Assembly (NCBI GenBank): GCA_043808325.1
Contig: JAZDEY010000034.1
Span: 10,657 to 74,656 of the forward strand
Direction: 5' to 3'
DNA: 64,000 bases
From: JAZDEY01 sp043808325 [NCBI: Candidatus Eiseniibacteriota bacterium]
GTDB taxonomy: Bacteria; Arandabacterota; Arandabacteria; Arandabacterales
Position 1 is the first letter of the stretch; each line of letters opens with the position of its first letter. Under the pieces are notes generated by a model, which did no database searches, was not told the DNA's origin, and worked only from the letters and a program-made list of their open reading frames with translations. Shown here in pieces: positions 27,818 through 35,921 of the stretch. The position numbers and the translations under genes are program-made.

Positions 27818-27856
27818 GCGGGCTGAGAATACCCAGGCTCAGCCCGCTTGTTTTTT
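27818..27856 (+). terminator. Intrinsic terminator
   Basis: GCGGGCTGAG (27818-27827) pairs perfectly with CTCAGCCCGC (27838-27847) and is followed by TTGTTTTTT. This is a textbook rho-independent terminator about 100 nt after the zinc-ribbon stop codon. No gene is visible in the 100 nt between. Confidence 0.9.
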
Positions 27857-27878
27857 GGGGCCCGCCTGAATATCCTTG

Positions 27879-27907
27879 TTGCAACCTTTTCCCACCTTGA
27901 ATATGAT
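27879..27907 (+). promoter_or_regulatory. Sigma-70 promoter of the acpS operon
   Basis: TTGCAA (27879-27884), 17 bp, TATGAT (27902-27907), about 80 bp before the GTG start of acpS and just after the terminator at 27818. Confidence 0.6.
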
Positions 27908-27985
27908 ACGCTGAAACTTGGCGTCCCGTAACCGCGAGCGCGGGCCGGTGCCGCGCCGCGCTCAATACGCCTGACGGAGCGGGCT

Positions 27986-28387
27986 GTGACTGACCTCTCG
28001 AGAGTACGCGCAGGCATAGATATCGTCTCGGTGGGGAGAATCGAAGATATGCTCACCAGATGGGGCGAGAGATTCCTCAAACGGATCTATACCGACGGCG
28101 AGATCGCTTACTGCATGAACCGGGCATTTCCAGCGCGCTCGCTGGCCGCCAGGTTCGCGGCGAAAGAGGCCTTCATCAAGGCCGTGTCGCCCTGGCCCGC
28201 GGACGGGATCGATCCCAGAAGCATCGAAGTCGTTGTCGACTCAAGTGGAATCCCGGCAATCGAGCCCCACGGGAACGCCCGGAAAGCGCTCAGGGGGCAG
28301 ATGGCATCGGTGAGTGTCTCCCACGAACAGGAGTTTGCCGTGGCGATGGTGGTTACCTCGGGTCCAAGCCAGGAGGTCAAGCCTTGA
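27986..28387 (+). CDS. acpS: Holo-[acyl-carrier-protein] synthase
   Basis: The 133-residue protein transfers the 4'-phosphopantetheine arm of CoA onto apo-ACP in the cytoplasm. The two Mg-binding blocks of AcpS are present: GIDIVSVGRIEDM near residue 9 and RFAAKEAFIKAV near residue 55. The length is close to the family norm of about 125. The start is GTG. It opens an operon; nnr overlaps its stop by four bases (TTGA). AcpS with Nnr is a common bacterial pair. Confidence 0.92.
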   Translation: MTDLSRVRAGIDIVSVGRIEDMLTRWGERFLKRIYTDGEIAYCMNRAFPARSLAARFAAKEAFIKAVSPWPADGIDPRSIEVVVDSSGIPAIEPHGNARKALRGQMASVSVSHEQEFAVAMVVTSGPSQEVKP

Positions 28388-29937
28388 TACCTGTGGCTAC
28401 GGCCCGCGAAATGCGGGCGATCGATGAGGAGACGATTCGGCACCACGTGCCGGGCCTTACGCTGATGGAGCGAGCCGGCGAGGGTGTCAGGGATGAGATC
28501 GTTGCCCGTTGGGATAAGAAGACCGGCCGCCGGGTGGTCGTTGTCTGCGGTAAGGGCAACAATGGTGGCGACGGCTTTGTCATCTCGCGGCTGCTCAAGC
28601 GCGACGGCTATCAGGTGAGAGTCCATCTCGTGGGCAAGGCCGGCGACGTCAAGGGTGACGCCCTGGCAATGCTCAAACGCTGCCGCAATGCAGGCATAGG
28701 CATTAAGGAAGTGACGCTGGAGAGGCTTACGGCTCTGGCTGAGGACCTCGCGGCCGCCGATGTGGTCGTGGATGCCCTCTTCGGAACCGGCTTTGAGGGT
28801 GAGCCTGAGGGGATCGCCGCGAATGTCATAACGTTGATCAATCAGACCCAGGCCTCGACGATTGCCGTTGATATCCCGTCGGGGGTGGATGCCACGACCG
28901 GGGAGGCCACCCTTGCCGTGAGTGCGGATGTGACCGTCGCCATGGGGTTGCCCAAGAGGGGACATCTGTTCTTCCCCGGGAAGGCCCTCGCCGGGGAATT
29001 GGTGGTCGCAGATATTGGAATTCCCTACGAAGTGGTTCGCCGCGCGGGTATCAAGGTGTTTCTGCTCACAAGGCAGGACGTGAAGGCGGCTTTGCCGCGG
29101 CGGCCCGGCGATGCTCACAAGTGGTCGTGCGGCCACGTGGTGTGCGTCTGCGGTTCGACGGGTCTCACGGGGGCGGCCGCGCTCTCGGCCCATTCTGCCC
29201 TGAGGGCGGGCGCGGGTCTTGTGACCCTTGCCATACCCCGGAGCCTCAATGCCATTATGGAGGCGAAGCTGACCGAAGTTATGACCCTGCCGGTCGATGA
29301 GACCCCGCAGGGCAGTTTCTCGCTCAAGGCTCTCGACACGCTCCGCGAGTTGGCCAAGCGTGCCAATTGCGTCGTGGTGGGCCCCGGGCTCTCTCAACAT
29401 GAAGAGACCGTGGGCCTGGTGCGGGCGCTCTTGCCGACCCTCGGCTGCCCCTGCGTGCTCGATGCCGACGGCATCAATGCGTTTGCAGGCCGGGCCGACG
29501 AGCTCAAGTCGGCCAAGGGTCCTCTGGTCATCACGCCCCATATAGGTGAGGCATCGCGCCTCTTTGGAGTCGATAAGGCGGAAATCGCGCCGCGCCTGGT
29601 CGAGTTTGCGGCAGAGAAGGCCCGCCACCTCGGGGCGGTGCTGGTGCTGAAGGGCGCTCCCACGGTGGTCGCCGGACCTCGGGGGGAGGTCTTCATCAAT
29701 CCGACCGGCAACCAAGGCCTTGCCACGGCGGGATCGGGTGATGTCTTGACGGGCATCATTGCGGGGCTTGTGGCTCAGGGCGTGCCGCCGCTTAAGGCCG
29801 CCTTCTGTGGAGCCTTTATCCACGGTGTCTGTGGTGACCTGCTGCTCACGGACCAGGGGTACTACGGTTTCCTGGCCGGTGAGATTGCCGACGCGATTCC
29901 CACGGCGATGTGGAGTGTGCTGAGCGAGATGGAATGA
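28384..29937 (+). CDS. nnr: Bifunctional NAD(P)H-hydrate epimerase / ADP-dependent dehydratase
   Basis: The 517-residue protein joins a YjeF N-terminal epimerase domain (residues about 1-215; GKGNNGGDGFVISRLL, VDALFGTG, VDIPSGVDATTG) and a C-terminal ribokinase-like dehydratase domain (GDAHKWSCGHVVCVCGSTGLTGAA ... LKGAPTVVAGP ... GNQGLATAGSGDVLTGIIAG). It repairs damaged hydrated NADH and NADPH. I choose TTG 28384, seven nt after AGGAGG and overlapping the acpS stop, because residues follow the family from IPVATAREMRAID onward. The frame is open further upstream, but that sequence is acpS in another frame. Confidence 0.92.
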   Translation: MIPVATAREMRAIDEETIRHHVPGLTLMERAGEGVRDEIVARWDKKTGRRVVVVCGKGNNGGDGFVISRLLKRDGYQVRVHLVGKAGDVKGDALAMLKRCRNAGIGIKEVTLERLTALAEDLAAADVVVDALFGTGFEGEPEGIAANVITLINQTQASTIAVDIPSGVDATTGEATLAVSADVTVAMGLPKRGHLFFPGKALAGELVVADIGIPYEVVRRAGIKVFLLTRQDVKAALPRRPGDAHKWSCGHVVCVCGSTGLTGAAALSAHSALRAGAGLVTLAIPRSLNAIMEAKLTEVMTLPVDETPQGSFSLKALDTLRELAKRANCVVVGPGLSQHEETVGLVRALLPTLGCPCVLDADGINAFAGRADELKSAKGPLVITPHIGEASRLFGVDKAEIAPRLVEFAAEKARHLGAVLVLKGAPTVVAGPRGEVFINPTGNQGLATAGSGDVLTGIIAGLVAQGVPPLKAAFCGAFIHGVCGDLLLTDQGYYGFLAGEIADAIPTAMWSVLSEME

Positions 29938-31259
29938 AAGCGAAAACTGACTTGAAACATAGTGCTATGCAGAATATTGCCGGTTTGTGCCGGAAAGTCG
30001 AGCAAGACGTGATCACGATGAGACGCGCCTTGCACCAAATACCGGAAGCTTCCTTCCATGAAGAGAAGACCCGGGCGGCGGTCTCGTCCTATCTTAAGAA
30101 GGCTGGGATAAGATTTGAATCGGGTGTTGGCGGATCGGGTGTGGTGGGCTTGATCCAGGGTGGGGGTGCCCAAGGCGGCGCGAAGGGATCGCGCTCGGCG
30201 GCGCGCCATAGATCCTCGCAAGCTCGGACGGTCGCCCTCAGGACCGATATGGATGCTCTTAATCTGGTCGAGCAGACCGGCCTCCCATTTGCCTCCCGGC
30301 ACCGAGGCTTCATGCATGCCTGCGGCCATGATGCACATATGGCAATGGTATTGGGCGCCGGCATGGTGCTCAAGGGCCTTGGGAAAGATCTCCCAGGCAA
30401 CGTCAAGTTGATCTTTCAGCCCGCCGAAGAGACACCACCCGGCGGCGCCCTCGGAATGATAAAGGCTGGAGTGCTCACCTCTCCGCCGGTCGATGCCATA
30501 ATCGGGGTGCATGTCGATCCCGTGGTCCCATCCGGCAAGGTTGCCGTGAATGCGGGCGTCATATCGGCGGCGGCCGACGACTTCAACATTAGGATCACGG
30601 GCAGGGGCGGACACGGCTCGAGCCCCCACGTCACGGTCGATGCCATTGTGGTCGCGGCCCATTTCATCACCGCGCTTCAGACCATTGTCTCAAGACGAGT
30701 GAGTGCTCTCGATAACGTGGTCGTCACGGTCGGCAAGATTGCCGGTGGCGAGAGGCACAATATCATCGCCGGCACGGTGGAGCTCGAGGGCACGATTCGC
30801 ACCAAGAAGGAAAGCACCCGGCGCAAAGTGACCGCGATGGTCAAACAGGTGCTCGATGCTACCTGCGCCGCCTTCGGCGCCCGCGGCGAGTTCGAGTACG
30901 TCAAGGGCTATCCCGGGGTTCATTGCGATGAGCATTTCTCCAAAGAGGTCCGCGCGGCGTGCTCCGAGATCCTGGGGCGGGGCCGGGCGGTGCGGAGCAC
31001 AGGCTTCGAGATGGGTGGCGAGGACTTTGCCTACTACGCCGAGAAGGTGCCGGGCACGATCGTCATTGTGGGGGTCGGAAGCAAGAAGCAGGGCAAGATC
31101 CATCGCTTGCATCACCCGAAGTTTGACATCGACGAAGCCGCTTTGAGGGTCGGCGTGTGCGCCCTCGCTTACTCCGCCTACCACCACCTAAATAGGGACA
31201 CACCCCATTTAAAAACGGGGATGGATCCCATTGATAGGAGCCCAGATGAAGTTGGATGA
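29934..31259 (+). CDS. M20 family amidohydrolase/carboxypeptidase
   Basis: The 441-residue cytoplasmic enzyme resembles N-acyl-amino-acid or hippurate hydrolases. The first helix is RRALHQIPEASFHEEKT; the metal-site motif HACGHDAHMAMVLGAG lies near residue 125, and FQPAEETPPGGA, GRGGHGSSPH and FEMGGEDFAYY follow. A basic low-complexity insert (GAQGGAKGSRSAARHRSSQ) lies near residue 85. ATG 29934 overlaps the nnr stop (ATGA). The C-terminus after AYSAYHHL reads through a copy of the GGGACACACCCCATTT repeat (31195-31210) and extends past the start of thiL, so the last ~20 residues are probably repeat-derived. Substrate not determinable. Confidence 0.85.
   Translation: MKAKTDLKHSAMQNIAGLCRKVEQDVITMRRALHQIPEASFHEEKTRAAVSSYLKKAGIRFESGVGGSGVVGLIQGGGAQGGAKGSRSAARHRSSQARTVALRTDMDALNLVEQTGLPFASRHRGFMHACGHDAHMAMVLGAGMVLKGLGKDLPGNVKLIFQPAEETPPGGALGMIKAGVLTSPPVDAIIGVHVDPVVPSGKVAVNAGVISAAADDFNIRITGRGGHGSSPHVTVDAIVVAAHFITALQTIVSRRVSALDNVVVTVGKIAGGERHNIIAGTVELEGTIRTKKESTRRKVTAMVKQVLDATCAAFGARGEFEYVKGYPGVHCDEHFSKEVRAACSEILGRGRAVRSTGFEMGGEDFAYYAEKVPGTIVIVGVGSKKQGKIHRLHHPKFDIDEAALRVGVCALAYSAYHHLNRDTPHLKTGMDPIDRSPDEVG
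31195..31230. repeat. REP-like repeat arm inside the amidohydrolase 3' end
   Basis: GGGACACACCCCATTT (31195-31210) is identical to the core of the repeat at 1606-1624, preceded in both by AAATA or AATA. It is followed by a poor inverted copy ending GGGGATGGATCCC (to 31229). Here the element is translated as part of the amidohydrolase C-terminus and lies just upstream of the thiL ribosome site. Confidence 0.65.
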
Positions 31260-32259
31260 AATCGGTGAATTCGGCCTGATCGAGAGGATAAAGGCAAGAA
31301 AGACCGCCTACGACGGCGATGTGGTGATCGGTATCGGTGATGATTGCGCGATCTTGAGACGCGGAATGGTGCTCGAGGTCCTGACGACCGACTGTCTGGT
31401 CAAGGGCACGCATTACGAGGACCAGTGGCTCGATATGAAGGATGTGGGCTGGAAGGCCCTCGCCGTCAACGTCAGTGACATCGCTGCGGTCGGCGGAACA
31501 CCCAAGCACGCGCTCGTCACCCTGTTTCTGCCTGAGGAGTTGACAACGGGGGACATCGATGATCTATATGACGGTCTGGATGAGTGCGGCTCGGCCTACG
31601 GTGTGAGCATCGTCGGCGGGGACATCGTCAAGATCCGGGGGCCCTTCGCGATCTCGATCACGCTCTCCGGTACCTGTGAGCGGGATGAGGTGGTCTTGCG
31701 GTCGGGGGCGCGGCAGGATGACATCATCGTTGTCACGGGCTCGCTCGGGGAAGCCTCACTCGGACTCAGGTGCCTGAAGGAACAGGTGATGTGCGTCGAG
31801 CGGGGCTCGCTCGCCGACTGTGTGAAGAAGTTCCAGCGGCCCGTGCCGAGACTCAAGGAGTCGCGGGCGATCGTTCAGGAACTTCGGACGTCTTCGATGA
31901 TTGATATAAGTGACGGACTGCTTTCCGATATGTGGCACATTCTCGAGGCAAGCAAGGTCGGCGCCATGCTCGATGCCGACGCCATTCCCGTGGGCCAGGG
32001 TGTGGTCGATTTCTTCAGCGGGGAAAAGGAGGAAGCGCTCTCCTGGGCGATAACGGGAGGAGAGGAGTACGAGCTGCTCTTCACGATGGCAAGCCGCCTC
32101 GAGAGCAAACTGCCCGAGCTTTCAGATAAGCTCGGTATCAAACTCACTCGCATCGGCAAGATTACGTCGAAAGCCGCCGGGGTCAAACTTGCGGGCCCGG
32201 CGGGTGAGAAGGACATCAAGCGGGGCGGGTTTGATCATTTCAAGTCCGGTGCGGTCTGA
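31246..32259 (+). CDS. thiL: Thiamine-monophosphate kinase
   Basis: The 337-residue enzyme phosphorylates thiamine monophosphate to thiamine diphosphate with ATP. Family blocks are GIGDDCAIL near residue 30, VNVSDIAAVGGTPKHALVTL near residue 75, GGDIVKIRGPF and DISDGLLSDMWHI near residue 220. ATG 31246 has AGGAG five nt upstream and gives the family N-terminus MKLDEIGEFGLIERI. An in-frame TTG at 31231 lies upstream of that ribosome site and is unlikely. It overlaps the end of the amidohydrolase frame by 14 nt. Confidence 0.92.
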   Translation: MKLDEIGEFGLIERIKARKTAYDGDVVIGIGDDCAILRRGMVLEVLTTDCLVKGTHYEDQWLDMKDVGWKALAVNVSDIAAVGGTPKHALVTLFLPEELTTGDIDDLYDGLDECGSAYGVSIVGGDIVKIRGPFAISITLSGTCERDEVVLRSGARQDDIIVVTGSLGEASLGLRCLKEQVMCVERGSLADCVKKFQRPVPRLKESRAIVQELRTSSMIDISDGLLSDMWHILEASKVGAMLDADAIPVGQGVVDFFSGEKEEALSWAITGGEEYELLFTMASRLESKLPELSDKLGIKLTRIGKITSKAAGVKLAGPAGEKDIKRGGFDHFKSGAV

Positions 32260-32275
32260 ATAAGGAGGGGCCAAG

Positions 32276-33373
32276 TTGCACGTAAGAGAGTCCTATGTGC
32301 GCAGGATCACCAAGATGGTCTACGTGGGCGAGGTGCCGGTTGGCGGCGGCTCACCCGTCGTGATCGAGTCGATGACCAAGACCGACACCCGTGACGTCAA
32401 GGCGACCGTGAAGCAGATTAAGAGCCTCGAGGAAGCGGGCTGTGAAATGGTGAGAATAGCGGTCCCCGACTATGAGGCTGCCGAAGCCCTTGCCGGAATC
32501 AGGCAGAAATCCAAGATACCGATCATCGCCGACATCCATTTCAATTATAAGCTTGCCCTGATGGCGCTCGAGGCCGGCGCCGATTGCGTGAGGATAAACC
32601 CCGGTAACATCGGCGGCCGCGAGAACGTGATCCGAACCGCTGAGGCCGCGCGGCGGCAGAATGCGCCCCTGAGGATTGGGGTGAATGCCGGGTCGCTTGA
32701 TAAGTCACTGCTTCAGAAGTACGGGGCTCCGATTCCCGAGGCACTGGTTGAGAGCATCTCGAAGACCGTCTCGCTGCTTGAGGACATTGGCTTCACCGAG
32801 ATCGTGATCTCCGCCAAGGCATCGCGTGTGCCGGTCACGATCGAGACCTATCGAATGATCGCCAACCGCTTCCGCTATCCCCTGCACGTCGGCGTGACTG
32901 AGGCGGGATCTCCGCCTGTGGGGATCATCCGCTCCGCGGTCGGGATTGGAACGCTCCTGGCTGAAGGGATCGGCGATACCATAAGAGTGAGTCTCACTGC
33001 GCCGCCCGAGGAGGAGATCAAAGTTGCCGAGGAGATCTTGAAAGCCCTCTTCCTGAGGGAGAAGGGCCCGGTGATCATCTCGTGCCCCACCTGCGGGAGA
33101 TGCGAAGTCGATCTCATGAAAATCGTGAAACAGGTTGAGAAGAAGCTCGTCAATATGAAGGAGCCCACGGTGGTGGCCATCATGGGCTGCGTCGTCAATG
33201 GCCCCGGGGAGGCCCGCGAGGCCGATGTCGGGATCGCGGCCGGCAAGGGCTCGGCGCTGATCTTCAGGAAGGGCGAAATCATAAAGAAGGTGGCGCCCTC
33301 ACAGGCCGTGGGAGCTCTCCTGCGGGAGATGAAGCAGGTTGTCAAACGGCGGGGCAAGCCGAGGAGAAGGTAG
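32276..33373 (+). CDS. ispG: 4-hydroxy-3-methylbut-2-enyl diphosphate synthase
   Basis: The 365-residue iron-sulfur enzyme makes HMBPP in the MEP isoprenoid pathway. An N-terminal TIM barrel (PVVIESMTKTDTRDV, ADIHFNYKLALMALEAGADCVRINPGNIGG) is followed by the cluster domain with SCPTCGRCEVDL and MGCVVNGPGEA, giving the three Cys ligands. It is the short bacterial form without the insert domain. The TTG start is eight nt after AAGGAGG. The pathway genes ispD and ispF are at 55212-56470. Confidence 0.94.
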   Translation: MHVRESYVRRITKMVYVGEVPVGGGSPVVIESMTKTDTRDVKATVKQIKSLEEAGCEMVRIAVPDYEAAEALAGIRQKSKIPIIADIHFNYKLALMALEAGADCVRINPGNIGGRENVIRTAEAARRQNAPLRIGVNAGSLDKSLLQKYGAPIPEALVESISKTVSLLEDIGFTEIVISAKASRVPVTIETYRMIANRFRYPLHVGVTEAGSPPVGIIRSAVGIGTLLAEGIGDTIRVSLTAPPEEEIKVAEEILKALFLREKGPVIISCPTCGRCEVDLMKIVKQVEKKLVNMKEPTVVAIMGCVVNGPGEAREADVGIAAGKGSALIFRKGEIIKKVAPSQAVGALLREMKQVVKRRGKPRRR

Positions 33374-33389
33374 GATCGGGGTAGGATCG

Positions 33390-34148
33390 ATGCTTACAGG
33401 TTTTGAGGGACGGGTAATCGGCGTTTGCGGTCTCAAGGATACCGGCAAGACCGCCGTCGTCGAGGGCCTCGTCAAGTTCTTAAAGGAGAAAGACTTTACG
33501 GTCGGGACCGTGAAGCACGCGCATAGCGAGATCGCGCTTGACTCGGAAGGAAAGGATTCGATACGCCATCTGGGGGCCGGCGCCGATTGCGTCGTGACTA
33601 TCGGAGAGCGATTGGTGCAGGTGATGGTTCGCCCCGATGGTGTGGGTGCCTCCGATTCCGGCGGGAAGATCGGTGGCGGGGGGATCGGCGAAGGAGACCT
33701 TGGCGTCTCCGACCTTGAGGCTGCGCTTGCCCGGTATCTTGCGTCTTGCGATTACGTAGTTGTTGAGGGCTTCAAGGGCCTTGATATCCCCAAGATCGTA
33801 GTCCTGGGTGCCGACAGCGCGATGTCGGGGGGGCTTAAGAATATCGTCGCTCTCGCTTATCGGGGAAACCCCTGCGAGTGCCGATCCGGAGATCTTCCCG
33901 GTCAGTTTCAGGGACTCCCGCTTCTTGCTATCGATGAGGTTGAGAAGATAGGGGGGATGCTCTTCGACAGGGGCATCCTGCAAGCCCCTGGTGCCCGTGC
34001 CCATCTCCTGGTAAACGGCAAGCCCATCCCCATGAATGAATTTGTGCGGAGCGCCCTCGCCGGCGTCCTGGAAGGTTTCGTCGGCAGCCTCCGCGACGTC
34101 GAGGCTCCCGCGAAGATAGAAATCAGTGTCAAACATCCGAAGGCGTGA
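33390..34148 (+). CDS. mobB: MobB-type P-loop GTPase (Mo-cofactor nucleotide adapter)
   Basis: The 252-residue protein from ATG 33390 has a Walker A GLKDTGKTAVVEGLV near residue 12, TVKHAHSEIALDSEGKDSIRHLGAGAD and a core like MobB. A C-terminal segment (MNEFVRSALAGVLEGFVGSLRDVE) matches the small C-terminal domain of longer MobB proteins. A Gly-rich insert (SDSGGKIGGGGIGEGDLG) lies near residue 90. Codons at 33879-33932 coincide with a dispersed repeat (second copy at 41051-41103) and encode CRSGDLPGQFQG, apparently an in-frame insertion. It sits 16 nt after ispG. No other molybdopterin genes are in view. Confidence 0.75.
   Translation: MLTGFEGRVIGVCGLKDTGKTAVVEGLVKFLKEKDFTVGTVKHAHSEIALDSEGKDSIRHLGAGADCVVTIGERLVQVMVRPDGVGASDSGGKIGGGGIGEGDLGVSDLEAALARYLASCDYVVVEGFKGLDIPKIVVLGADSAMSGGLKNIVALAYRGNPCECRSGDLPGQFQGLPLLAIDEVEKIGGMLFDRGILQAPGARAHLLVNGKPIPMNEFVRSALAGVLEGFVGSLRDVEAPAKIEISVKHPKA
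33879..33932. repeat. Dispersed repeat, copy 1, inside the mobB coding sequence
   Basis: A 34-bp block (33888-33921) is identical to 41060-41093, and similarity extends to 33879-33932 and 41051-41103. The block contains AGATCTTCCCGG and CAGGGACTCCC and can fold into a hairpin whose outer arms are GGGAG and CTCCC. Here it is translated in frame. Confidence 0.75.
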
Positions 34149-34151
34149 CCG

Positions 34152-35921
34152 ATGAGCCTCGCCAGCCAGCCACATGCCACCGCACCGGCCGATATCCCCC
34201 GGAGACGTCTTGATTGGCCGGCGATCGGGATGCTGGCGTTGGCCGCCGCATATTCGCTGTTCCTGGGGTGGAACTTCGCCCCTGCGGTTGCGGCGTTCGA
34301 TGAACACGGGTACTACGCCCAGGGCAGTCTCCTTGCGGCGACCGGGAAGCTCTACTTCGTGCCCGAGTCACCGACTCAGTACATCGGGCAACACTGGTTC
34401 AGCACACTTGACGGCCGCTACTACAGCCGCCATTCGCCGGGGCTTGCGGTTGTGGTTGCGCTGATCTTCCGCACGCTAGGTCCTGATGCCAGCTTCGCGG
34501 TCAACCCCCTGCTGGCGGTGCTCGGTCTTGTGGGCATTTTCCTCCTGGTGCGCAGCCAACTGGCAGGTGGGTGGGGTCTCGGTGCGGCCCTGCTCCTTGC
34601 GGCCAACCCGACCTACAATGCCCATGCCATCGCCGGGGATGCGCATATGTCAGTCACCGTCCTAATGCTATGGGGCACTTATCTTCTCTTTCGATGGCGC
34701 CAAGGTGGTGAGATCGGACAAGTACTTGTGGCCGGGCTGCTGCTCGGCTGCGTGCCTGCGCTGCGCCCCCCAGATGCACTCTACGGCCTCGGTATCGCTC
34801 TTTTCCTCTTGATGTCCCTGCGAGCCCATCCGCATATCTTACGCCACTACGCGGCTGCCGGGGCTGCGGTGATGATTCCCATCATCCCGTTCCTGGCATA
34901 CAACCATATGTCTTTTGGCGCATTCTGGAAGACGGCCTACGGCCTTACCAATGAACAGACCGCCTTCTCATTCCAATATCTGCAGCAGCACCTTCCGCAA
35001 TATCTGGGAAACCTGTTGCGGAACGATGGCGCGGGGTTGTTCTTTCCGCTTGGCTGCGTCGGCATGGTCGTGATGGCAGCTCGCAAGCGGACACGTGCGC
35101 TCGGCTGGAGCATGCTGGCTCTGATCGTGCCGGTCAGCCTGCTCTACATGGCCTACTACTGGGCGCCGCGCGTGCCGGCTTCTCTCACTATGCGGTTTCT
35201 GCTGCCCACGATTCCCCTGTACATCTTGGCGGGTCTCTGGCTGATCTGCTTGGTGACGCGTTCGCTGGGGAAAAAGCGACGCCTGGCGATTGCGGCGACA
35301 CTTGTCGCCCTGCATCTGGCTTGGGGTGTCCCGAAGAGCTTCACGCAGTCTCGATCCGAGTACTACCACAAATCCTTGATGAGAGCGGCTTCGGTGGGGT
35401 TGGAGGCCAGCGTGGCCGATGGCAGTGTGATCATTGCAAACCCGGGAGTGCTTCAGCACCTGGACTTCTTGCGGCACTGGCGCCTGGCTGACCCGATGCT
35501 TGTGGCGGGCGCTCGGGGCTCAGCCGGCAGGAAGTCAGCTCAGGACCAGCCTCAAAGGACACAGAGCGGGGCGCGCCAGACCTACTCCAGCGTGGATCCG
35601 GGCGAGCGTGGCAAAGTTTTCATGGATGATCTGTGGACGTGGGCGAACGCAAGCCCTGTTTGCCTTGTGGTTTCTGAGTCGCAGATCTCCGGTATGCTTG
35701 ATCTCTTGGGATACGCTGGCGGCTTCAAGATAATCGGCCGCATTCCGATGCCAGAGCCCCCGCCTGCCCGGCTGGCGGAGGCGATCGGCTCCCTTAGGGG
35801 ATCGAAGCAGCATACTGCGCCCGGGCCAGGTTCCCGGCAGGGACCCTCCGATCGGGCCGACGCCGCCGAGCTGTCCCGAGGGCCGGAGCCCCTGGTCGTC
35901 GCGGAACTGGAGCGTCCCTGA
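34152..35921 (+). CDS. GT-C family 39-like membrane glycosyltransferase
   Basis: The 589-residue polytopic membrane protein has a first-loop acidic motif VAAFDEHGYYAQGSLLAATG and then GRYYSRHSPGLAVVVAL, as in family 39/GT-C transferases. About ten helices follow to residue 415. A hydrophilic segment (ARGSAGRKSAQDQPQRTQSG) lies near 465 and a Pro/Arg-rich tail ends the protein. The ATG lies 4 nt after the mobB stop. The TGA shares one base with the ATG of the following sulfatase-fold gene (TGATG), so the two are translationally coupled. Acceptor unknown. Confidence 0.75.
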   Translation: MSLASQPHATAPADIPRRRLDWPAIGMLALAAAYSLFLGWNFAPAVAAFDEHGYYAQGSLLAATGKLYFVPESPTQYIGQHWFSTLDGRYYSRHSPGLAVVVALIFRTLGPDASFAVNPLLAVLGLVGIFLLVRSQLAGGWGLGAALLLAANPTYNAHAIAGDAHMSVTVLMLWGTYLLFRWRQGGEIGQVLVAGLLLGCVPALRPPDALYGLGIALFLLMSLRAHPHILRHYAAAGAAVMIPIIPFLAYNHMSFGAFWKTAYGLTNEQTAFSFQYLQQHLPQYLGNLLRNDGAGLFFPLGCVGMVVMAARKRTRALGWSMLALIVPVSLLYMAYYWAPRVPASLTMRFLLPTIPLYILAGLWLICLVTRSLGKKRRLAIAATLVALHLAWGVPKSFTQSRSEYYHKSLMRAASVGLEASVADGSVIIANPGVLQHLDFLRHWRLADPMLVAGARGSAGRKSAQDQPQRTQSGARQTYSSVDPGERGKVFMDDLWTWANASPVCLVVSESQISGMLDLLGYAGGFKIIGRIPMPEPPPARLAEAIGSLRGSKQHTAPGPGSRQGPSDRADAAELSRGPEPLVVAELERP

